This document shows, one piece after another, positions 57,801-64,000 of a stretch of 64,000 nucleotides of DNA. Every line of letters starts with the position of its first letter. Position 1 is the stretch's first letter. A program made the translations under genes and the position numbers. A model generated the notes under the pieces. The model ran no database searches, had not been told where the DNA came from, and saw only the letters and a program-made list of their open reading frames with translations. Source of the DNA: Burkholderia oklahomensis C6786 (GTDB taxonomy: Bacteria > Pseudomonadota > Gammaproteobacteria > Burkholderiales > Burkholderiaceae); assembly GCF_000959365.1 (NCBI RefSeq), contig NZ_CP009555.1, positions 620,001 through 684,000 of the forward strand, read 5' to 3'.

Positions 57801-58856
57801 TCACGCATCCCGGTTCGCGACGCCCGCCGACTCGAAGCTCGCCATTTCGTTGACGAACGCGGCCGCCGCACGCACGAGCGGCAGCGCGAGCGCGGCGCCC
57901 GTGCCTTCGCCGAGCCGCAGGTCGAGCGCGAGGAGCGGCTCGCCGCCGAAATGCTCGAGCATGCGCCGATGCCCCGCTTCGTTCGACACGTGCGAGAACA
58001 CGCAGTATTCGCGCACCGCGGGCGCGAGCGCATCGGCGACGACGAGCGCCGACGTCGCGATGAAGCCGTCGACGAGAATCGTCATCCGTGCGCGCGCCGC
58101 TTCGATGAACGCGCCCGCCATCATCGCGATCTCGAAGCCGCCGAACGTCGCGAGCACGTCGAGCGGCTCGATCGCATCGGCGTGGCGCGCGAGCGCGCGT
58201 TCGAGCACCGCGCGCTTGTGCGCGAGGCCCGCGTCGTCGAGGCCCGTGCCGCGCCCGACGCATGCGTCGAGCGGCGCGTTCAGCAGGCGGCTCATCACGC
58301 ACGCGGCCGCCGACGTGTTCGCGATCCCCATCTCGCCGAAGCCGATCACGTTGGTGCCGAGCGCCGCGTGATGCCGCACGCGCGCGGCGCCCGCGGCGAG
58401 CGCGGCGAGCGCTTCGTCGCGCGACATCGCGCGCTCGTGCGCGAAGTTGCGCGTGCCGCGCGCGATCGCCGCGCCGACGAGCAGCGGCGACTCGGGCAAC
58501 GGCGACGCGACGCCCGCATCGACGATCTCGAGCGTCAGGCCCGCGACGCCGGAAAACGCGTTGATCGCCGCGCCGCCCGCGACGAAGTTCGCGGCCATCT
58601 GCACGGTCACCGCCTGCGGATACGGGCTCACGCCTTCGGCGGCGATCCCGTGGTCGCCCGCGAACACGATCATCGCGGGACGCACGACGCTCGGCGCGGT
58701 CGTGCGCTGGATCAGGCCGAGCTGCAGCGCGAGCGCTTCGAGGCGGCCGAGACTGCCGGGCGGCTTCGTCTTGTGATCGATGACGTGCGCGAGCGTCGCG
58801 CGCAGTTCGGCATCGTCGAGCGGGTCGATGTGCGGCAGAGAGAAGGTGGAGGTCAT
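57801..58856 (-). CDS. cobT: Nicotinate-nucleotide--DMB phosphoribosyltransferase
   Basis: A 351-residue enzyme that makes alpha-ribazole phosphate from nicotinate mononucleotide and dimethylbenzimidazole, activating the lower ligand of B12. KTKPPGSLGRLE, FAGDHGIAAEGVSPYPQAVT, GGAAINAFS, IGFGEMGIANT and the late catalytic Glu in GEGTGAALALPL are all intact. It lies between btuD and cobS in the riboswitch-led operon. Confidence 0.97.
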   Translation of the reverse strand: MTSTFSLPHIDPLDDAELRATLAHVIDHKTKPPGSLGRLEALALQLGLIQRTTAPSVVRPAMIVFAGDHGIAAEGVSPYPQAVTVQMAANFVAGGAAINAFSGVAGLTLEIVDAGVASPLPESPLLVGAAIARGTRNFAHERAMSRDEALAALAAGAARVRHHAALGTNVIGFGEMGIANTSAAACVMSRLLNAPLDACVGRGTGLDDAGLAHKRAVLERALARHADAIEPLDVLATFGGFEIAMMAGAFIEAARARMTILVDGFIATSALVVADALAPAVREYCVFSHVSNEAGHRRMLEHFGGEPLLALDLRLGEGTGAALALPLVRAAAAFVNEMASFESAGVANRDA

Positions 58857-58899
58857 CGGTTCGTCTCGTGAATGGAAAAGGTCGCGCGATGCGCGTCGA

Positions 58900-59733
58900 T
58901 CAGGTGATGCGGTGGCGGCCGCCGCGCGCGTCGGGCCACGCGGGCACGAGCGCCTCGTGGCCGTCGCGCTCGATCAGCACGAGCGGATAGCCGAACGCGC
59001 GGCTCGCGAGCTCGGGCGTCAGCACGTCGCGCACCGGGCCCGCGTGCGCCGCGCCGTCGCCGTCGAGCAGCAGCGCGTGCGTCGCGAAGCGGCGCGCGAG
59101 ATTCAGGTCGTGGCACGAGAAGATCGCCGTGCGCTCGCCCGCGCGCAGCCAATCCGCGAGCGCGGCGAGACAGTCGATCTGATGATGCAGGTCCAGGTGC
59201 GCGAGCGGCTCGTCGAGCAGCAGCAGCGGCGCGTCCTGGCACAGCGCGGCGGCAAGCGCGACGCGCTGCCGCTCGCCGCCCGACAGCGACAGCACGTCGC
59301 GCGCGGCGAACGATTCGAGTCCGAGCCGCTCGAGCGCCGCGTGCGCGGCCGCGCGATCGTCGGGACGCTCCCAGCCCCAGCCGGTCAGATGCGGGAAGCG
59401 GCCGAGCAGCACGGTGTCGAACACGCTCGCGCTGAACGCGTCGTGCAGCGTCTGCGCCATCAGCGCGCGCCGCCGCGCGAGCGCTTCGGGCCGCCAGTCG
59501 GCGAGCGGCGCGCCGTCCGCTTCGACGTGTCCGGCCGCGGGCTTCGCGAGCCCCGCGAGCGTCGTGATCAGCGTCGTCTTGCCCGCGCCGTTCGGCCCGG
59601 CGATGCACCACAGCTCGCCCGGATAGAACGTGTGCGTGAAATCGTCGAGCAGCGTGCGCCCGCCCGCCTTCAGCACGAGACGCAGCGTGCCGTAGCGGGC
59701 GGAGCGCGGCGTCGGCGCGCCGTGCGTCGTCAT
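58900..59733 (-). CDS. btuD: Cobalamin ABC transporter ATP-binding protein
   Basis: A 277-residue ABC ATPase powering B12 import. Walker A is GPNGAGKTT, the signature LSGGERQR, Walker B LLLLDEPLAHLD and the switch His is in FSCHDLN. It is similar to both BtuD and FecE; the neighbours decide for B12. Its ATG overlaps the btuC stop by 4 bp (ATGA). Confidence 0.93.
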   Translation of the reverse strand: MTTHGAPTPRSARYGTLRLVLKAGGRTLLDDFTHTFYPGELWCIAGPNGAGKTTLITTLAGLAKPAAGHVEADGAPLADWRPEALARRRALMAQTLHDAFSASVFDTVLLGRFPHLTGWGWERPDDRAAAHAALERLGLESFAARDVLSLSGGERQRVALAAALCQDAPLLLLDEPLAHLDLHHQIDCLAALADWLRAGERTAIFSCHDLNLARRFATHALLLDGDGAAHAGPVRDVLTPELASRAFGYPLVLIERDGHEALVPAWPDARGGRHRIT

Positions 59734-60758
59734 CGCGAAGCCCTCCGCAGCAGCATCCACAGAAAGAGCGGCACGCCGATCAGCGCGGTCATCACGCCGA
59801 CCGGCAATTGCGCGGGCGCGATCGCCGTGCGCGCGAGCAAGTCCGCGGCCATCACCCCGGCGCCGCCCGCGAGCATCGTCGCGGGCAAGAGCATCCGCTG
59901 ATCGTTGCCGAACGCGAGCCGCAGCGCATGCGGCACGACGAGGCCGACGAAGCCGATCGTGCCCGCCGTCGTGACGGCCGCGGCCGCCGCGAGCGACGCG
60001 ATCAGATAGACGCGCAGCCGCAGCCGCGCGACCGGCACGCCGAGCGCGGCCGCCGCCGCGTCGCCGCGCAGCAGCACGTTCAATTGCGGCGCGACCGGCA
60101 ATGCGGCGAGCGCGGCGGCGACGAGCGCCGCCAGCGCGAACCACGGCGACGCCGCGCCGCTCAAGTCGCCCGACAGCCAGAACAGGATGCCGCGCAGCCG
60201 CTCCTCGGGCGCGATCGACAGCATCAGCGTGATGAGCGCGAACCACCCCGCCGAGATCACGACGCCCGTGAGCAGCAGCCGCGGCGACGCGTCGCGCGGC
60301 TCGCCGCGCCACAGCTCGCGGCGCGCGAGCCCGAGCACGAACGCGATCGCCACGAGCGCGCCGGCGAACGAGGCCGCATCGACGATCCACCACGCGCCGC
60401 CCGCGATCATCGCGACGAGCGCGAACGCGGCTGCGCCGCCCGACACGCCGAGCACGTACGGCTCGGCGAGCGGATTGCGCAGCAGCACCTGCAAGAGCGC
60501 GCCCGCGAGCGCGAGGAGCGCGCCGCAGCCGAAGCCGGCGAGCGCGCGCGGCAGCCGCAGCGTGCGAACGATGTCGGCCGCGAGCGGATCGGCGCTCGCG
60601 CGATGGACGAGCGCCGCGAGCGCATCGAGCGGCGTCATCGGCACGCTGCCGAGCGTGAGCGACGCGACGAACGCCGCGCATGCGACGAGCGCGAGCGCAA
60701 CCCAGATCGCGGCTGCGCGCGCCGCGTGCATGCCTGCGCCGCGCGCGTCGGCCCTCAT
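59730..60758 (-). CDS. btuC: Cobalamin ABC transporter permease
   Basis: A 342-residue FecCD/BtuC-type inner-membrane permease with about 10 helices. The family stretches TLRLPRALAGFGCGALLALAGALLQ, NPLAEPYVLGVSGGA, LTGVVISAGW and the C-terminal TIGFVGLVVPHALRL are present. The ATG at 60758 follows GGGAGG and is preferred to a GTG at 60800 that lacks a Shine-Dalgarno. It lies 69 bp after btuB. Confidence 0.93.
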   Translation of the reverse strand: MRADARGAGMHAARAAAIWVALALVACAAFVASLTLGSVPMTPLDALAALVHRASADPLAADIVRTLRLPRALAGFGCGALLALAGALLQVLLRNPLAEPYVLGVSGGAAAFALVAMIAGGAWWIVDAASFAGALVAIAFVLGLARRELWRGEPRDASPRLLLTGVVISAGWFALITLMLSIAPEERLRGILFWLSGDLSGAASPWFALAALVAAALAALPVAPQLNVLLRGDAAAAALGVPVARLRLRVYLIASLAAAAAVTTAGTIGFVGLVVPHALRLAFGNDQRMLLPATMLAGGAGVMAADLLARTAIAPAQLPVGVMTALIGVPLFLWMLLRRASR

Positions 60759-60827
60759 GCCGCCTCCCGCGCGCGAAGGCACGAGCGCCGCGAACGGCAC
60801 GGACTGCGCCGACGCCGCGACCGGCCG

Positions 60828-62777
60828 TCAGCGCTGCCGCCAGCCGAGCGTGACATAGGCGCCGCGGCGCGGCGTGTTGTACGCATATGCAAGCTCGTAG
60901 TCCTTGTCGAACAGGTTGTCGATGCGCGCGCTCACGTACCACGACTTCGTGATGTCGTAGCGCGCGGACAGATTGACGATCCCGTATCCGCCGAGGCGGC
61001 TGCCGTAATCGTCGCGCGATCCGCTCACGAACCATTCGCCGCCGACGCGCCAGCCGCCGAACGAGCGATTCGCCGAGATCGACGCGAAGCGCCGCGCGCG
61101 CCGGTTCAGATCCCGGCCGGCGGTTTCGTCGATCGGGTTCTGCAGCGTCGCCGCGACCCGCACGTCGGTCTTGCCGACATGCCCCTGCCACGAACCCTCG
61201 ACGCCCTGCACTTTCGCGCGGCCGACGTTCTGCGCGACATAGTAGGGCCCGCTCGCGGCGGGACGATAGTCGATCAGGTTCGCGTAGCGCGTCTGGAACG
61301 CGGTGACGCGCACGACGCCCACCGCATCCGACGCATACTGCACGGCCGCCTCGATCGAATGGCTGCGCTCGGGCCGGATCGACGGATTGCCTGCGTTCGG
61401 ATAGTACAGATCGTTGAAGCTCGGCGCGCGAAACGCGCTGGAATAGCTCGCGGACACCTTCCAGCGCTCGGTGACGTCGAGCCCGTAGCCGAGATAGTAG
61501 CTGTTCGCGCCGCCGAAATCGGAGTACTGGTCGCGGCGCACGTTCGCCTGGAGCTGGCTGTCGCCGATGCGTCCGGTATAGCCGAGCCAGCCGGAATTCA
61601 CGTGGCGCCCGGGCGCGGCGAACACGTTCGATTCGAACGACTGGTCGAGCCGCTCGTAGCCCGCCTGGATCCTGTGGCCGCGCGCGACCGTGAAATCGTT
61701 CTGCCAAGTGTATTGGCGGTTGTCGGTGTCGAAGTGGTCGGTGTACGCGCCGTTCAGCGCCGACTGGCTGCGGTCCTTGCCGCTCGACACGTTCACGCGC
61801 GTCGTCCACCAGTCGGCGAGCTTGCCGTTCGCGAACGCGGACACCTGCTGGACCCGGCTGTACAGATCGTTCAGATCGGTCGGCGAGCCGTACGCATTGT
61901 CGAAGCTGTTCTTGCCGTTCGCCTGGAAGTACGTGACCCCCGCATTCCACTTGTCGCCAAACTCGTGCCTGAGCGACGCGGACGCGCTCTCGTTCAGATA
62001 GCCGTTCGCGTCCGGATTCGCCTGCGGCTTGAGCGCGGGATCGAGCGACGAGAATCCGTCGGTCTTCAAGCGCGCGAGCGACACGCTGAACGTCGTCTTG
62101 CCGTCCTGGTCGAGCCGGCCCGACACGCCCGCGCTCTGCGTCTGCGTGTGATAGCTGCCGTAGCTCGCCGAGAAATCGAAGCGCGGCGGATGATCGCCGC
62201 CGCGCTTCGTGAACACCTGCACGACGCCGCCGATGGCACCGGACCCATACAGCGACGACACGTTGCCGTTCACCACTTCGACGCGCTCGATCTGGTCGAG
62301 CGGCAGCTGGCTGATCTGCGACTGCCCGAGGCTCGCCGAATCGACACGCACGCCGTCGATCAGCACGAGCGATTGCGTCGGCTGCGCGCCGCGCAGAAAG
62401 AGGCTTGCGCTTGCGCCCGGCCCGCCGTTGCGCACGATCTGCGCGCCGGGCGCGAGCGCGAGCAGGCCGGGCAGATCGATCGCGCCGCTGTCGGCGATGT
62501 CCTGCGCGTCGAAGAGCGTCGTTTGCGGAATCGCGTCGGCGAGCGTCTGCGGCCCGCGCTGCGCGGTGACGACGATCGGCGCGAGCTGCGCGGCGGAAGC
62601 CGACGCTGTAGACGCTGTAGACGCCGAATACGCAAAAGACACGGAAGCCGCGGACGACACAGGCAAGACGGAAGAAGCGGACGAAGAAGACGAAGCGGGC
62701 GCGTCGCCTTGCGCGAGCGCGACGCACGGCAGCCCGGACAGAGCGGCGAGCGCTGCGCGGGCGAGGGGGGTTCGCAT
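60828..62777 (-). CDS. btuB: TonB-dependent cobalamin receptor BtuB
   Basis: A 649-residue outer-membrane receptor that binds B12 and imports it with TonB energy. It has a signal peptide (about 1-23), then a Ser and Ala-rich linker of about 40 residues. The TonB box region LAPIVVTAQRG, the plug (LPGLLALAPGAQIVRNGGPG, LRGAQPTQSLVLIDGVRVDS, IERVEVVNGNVSSLYGSGAIGGVV) and the 22-strand barrel follow. The start at 62777 follows AGGA and gives a normal signal peptide. The gene lies directly behind the cobalamin riboswitch and leads the operon. Confidence 0.93.
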   Translation of the reverse strand: MRTPLARAALAALSGLPCVALAQGDAPASSSSSASSVLPVSSAASVSFAYSASTASTASASAAQLAPIVVTAQRGPQTLADAIPQTTLFDAQDIADSGAIDLPGLLALAPGAQIVRNGGPGASASLFLRGAQPTQSLVLIDGVRVDSASLGQSQISQLPLDQIERVEVVNGNVSSLYGSGAIGGVVQVFTKRGGDHPPRFDFSASYGSYHTQTQSAGVSGRLDQDGKTTFSVSLARLKTDGFSSLDPALKPQANPDANGYLNESASASLRHEFGDKWNAGVTYFQANGKNSFDNAYGSPTDLNDLYSRVQQVSAFANGKLADWWTTRVNVSSGKDRSQSALNGAYTDHFDTDNRQYTWQNDFTVARGHRIQAGYERLDQSFESNVFAAPGRHVNSGWLGYTGRIGDSQLQANVRRDQYSDFGGANSYYLGYGLDVTERWKVSASYSSAFRAPSFNDLYYPNAGNPSIRPERSHSIEAAVQYASDAVGVVRVTAFQTRYANLIDYRPAASGPYYVAQNVGRAKVQGVEGSWQGHVGKTDVRVAATLQNPIDETAGRDLNRRARRFASISANRSFGGWRVGGEWFVSGSRDDYGSRLGGYGIVNLSARYDITKSWYVSARIDNLFDKDYELAYAYNTPRRGAYVTLGWRQR

Positions 62778-62856
62778 GAAGGCATCCTGTTGAGCCACTA
62801 CGGCGCCCGCTTCCCCGCAGGCCCCGCATCACGGAGGCGGGCGCGCCCGTCTCCCC

Positions 62857-63095
62857 GCCTTGGCCGGTATCCGGGCTGACGACGTCACCGCCTCGCCTTC
62901 CCGCGCGATGCGCAGTGGCGCAGCGTCGGCGGCCGGCCGAAGAGGCCGGGCCGACGCATCGAGAGTGCGGCTTGCATCGGAACCGATGCGATCGCTTACC
63001 GTTGCGGGGGCAGCGCAGGTTGGCTCGGTCCTGGCGGACGTCGCGCCCTGCTTCCCGTTTAACCGCGCGCGAAGCGCGCGAGCACCGAGGCGGCG
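62857..63095 (-). ncRNA. Cobalamin riboswitch controlling btuB operon
   Basis: On the minus strand, in order, there are the 5' helix region ending near TTAAACGGGAAGC, the near-invariant GCTGCCCCCGCAACGGTAAG, the GCCACTG loop, and the closing B12 box CCCGGATACCGGCC. This is the consensus order of the adenosylcobalamin riboswitch. It lies 80 bp before btuB, so high B12 should shut the btuB-btuC-btuD-cobT-cobS-cobC operon. The ends are approximate. Confidence 0.95.
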
Positions 63096-63275
63096 CCAGT
63101 TTAGGAGCGCGCGCGCGGCAGCGTCAAGGAACCGCGACGACGCAGCGCACGAAAATCGTCGCGCATGCCGATAAACAGATCGGCATCAACGAACGACGAA
63201 GACGATTTCGCGGCGAGAAGCGGGGGTGTTACGTCTAGAAACGTTACAGATATCGGAATCTCGGTTATTCCGCGC

Positions 63276-63281
63276 TAAAAT
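63276..63281 (+). promoter_or_regulatory. Probable -10 box of the ZapB-like/zapA operon
   Basis: TAAAAT, 26 bp before the ATG; AGAGGA at about 63292 is the Shine-Dalgarno, leaving a very short leader. Confidence 0.4.
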
Positions 63282-63306
63282 GTCCGGTCTTTAGAGGACG
63301 CAGCAG

Positions 63307-63657
63307 ATGCTCAACGAACTCGAAACCCTATCTCAAAACATCGGCCGCCTGATCGCGCTGAATCAACGCCATCAAGCGGAACGGCTCGCGCTCGAGGAGC
63401 AGGTCGCGCAATTGCGCACGGAAGTGGAAACGCTGCGCGCGGAACTCGAGCAACTACGCGACGAGCGCAACGCGCTCGCGGCGGAACGCGACACGCTGTC
63501 GGCGAAGATCGACGACGCGCAGGTGAAGCTCAACGCGATCCTCGAAAAATTGCCGCGCACGAAAAGCGTGCCGGATGCAGAAAACCAGCTCGACCTGCTC
63601 GCGCCGCAGGCGAGCGCTGAAGGCGAAGGCACGACGGGCCACGGAGAACATGCATGA
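63307..63657 (+). CDS. ZapB-like coiled-coil protein
   Basis: A 116-residue protein that is one long coiled coil from about residue 5 to 80 (heptads such as LEEQVAQLRTEVETLRAEL), followed by a short acidic, Gly-rich tail. Position immediately before zapA and the size match the TIGR02449/DUF904-type proteins that resemble ZapB and support FtsZ-ring assembly. It overlaps zapA by 4 bp (ATGA). The ZapB assignment is by architecture and context, not by sequence motif. Confidence 0.8.
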   Translation: MLNELETLSQNIGRLIALNQRHQAERLALEEQVAQLRTEVETLRAELEQLRDERNALAAERDTLSAKIDDAQVKLNAILEKLPRTKSVPDAENQLDLLAPQASAEGEGTTGHGEHA

Positions 63658-63968
63658 GCGCCAAGCAGATCGAAGTGTCGATTCTCGGGCAGGTGTATCG
63701 TCTCGCCTGCTCGCCCGAAACCGAAGCGGCGCTCCTCGAAGCGGTCGCACGCGTCGACGCGGAAATGTCGAAGATCCGTGCGAACAGCTCGGTGCGCGGC
63801 ACCGATCGCATCGCCGTGATGGCCGCGCTGTCGCTCGCGTCGGAGTTGCTGAGATTGCAACAGAGCGTGCGTCACGGAGAAGCGTTCCCTGCGGAAGAAA
63901 TCCGGCGTACAATGCGCCAAATGAATGAACAACTCGGTGCAGTGCTCGCACAGCACGAGGTGCAGTAA
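63654..63968 (+). CDS. zapA: Cell division protein ZapA
   Basis: A 104-residue FtsZ-binding protein that bundles protofilaments at the division site. The N-terminal globular part KQIEVSILGQVYRLACSPETEAALLEAVARVDAEM and RIAVMAALSLASELL are typical, followed by the C-terminal dimerising helix ending EQLGAVLAQHEVQ. Translation is coupled to the upstream coiled-coil gene. Only 32 bases remain after the stop. Confidence 0.95.
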   Translation: MSAKQIEVSILGQVYRLACSPETEAALLEAVARVDAEMSKIRANSSVRGTDRIAVMAALSLASELLRLQQSVRHGEAFPAEEIRRTMRQMNEQLGAVLAQHEVQ

Positions 63969-64000
63969 GCAAGTTTCACCAGGTTCGGCCAACGCTTGAT

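Noticed and set aside
63969..64000. Possible start of 6S RNA after zapA
   Set aside because: 6S RNA often follows zapA in proteobacteria, but only 32 bases are visible, too few to support a call.

Overview
The window is about 64 kb of high-GC chromosomal DNA with the gene content and gene order of a Burkholderia, most like the B. pseudomallei/thailandensis group. The signs are hemC-hemDX-hemY next to ppc, an ompA-apbC-sodC-dcd-decarboxylase block, tamA/tamB, ZapB-like/ZapA, and many short tandem repeats in a very GC-rich background. This assignment is by recognition only; no database search was possible.

Layout. 1-5.8 kb: the end of an MFS exporter, a GIY-YIG protein, inorganic pyrophosphatase (minus), then an aldehyde dehydrogenase-SDR-MFS operon. 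5.9-13.4 kb: heme genes hemC, a hemD-hemX fusion and hemY (minus), divergent from PEP carboxylase. 13.6-15.4 kb: a methyltransferase divergent from an HTH regulator. 15.5-21 kb: a spore-coat-U chaperone-usher pilus locus of Csu type. 21.2-27.3 kb: argH, a HAD phosphatase, then (minus) an LprI-like protein, a PLP basic amino acid decarboxylase and dcd. 27.4-32.8 kb: a SodC-like lipoprotein, apbC, an OmpA lipoprotein and metG. 33-43.9 kb: tamA-tamB, a DUF3460 protein, scpA, panC-panD, an orphan ParA and DoxX.

44.3-63.1 kb is a cobalamin salvage and uptake locus in two halves. cobQ is divergent from cobU-cbiB-cobD-btuF on the left. A riboswitch-led minus-strand operon, btuB-btuC-btuD-cobT-cobS-cobC, lies on the right. 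Between the convergent 3' ends of the two halves sits a roughly 6.4 kb, more AT-rich accessory segment (about 49.96-56.35 kb). It holds a compact five-gene minus-strand operon: PhyH-like dioxygenase, NUDIX hydrolase, PP2C-like protein, divergent MurA-like enolpyruvyl transferase and MFS exporter. An internally deleted IS5-type transposase remnant and an unrecognised membrane protein follow it. This segment is the best candidate for something undescribed: it reads like a small pathway that builds and exports an enolpyruvyl-derived metabolite. That function is inference.

63.3-64 kb ends with a ZapB-like coiled coil and ZapA. Five microsatellite-type repeats (units of 5, 6, 7, 8 and 9 bp) lie in the window. 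Two are inside genes and keep frame: cobQ and the GIY-YIG gene. No tRNA, rRNA or CRISPR array was seen.
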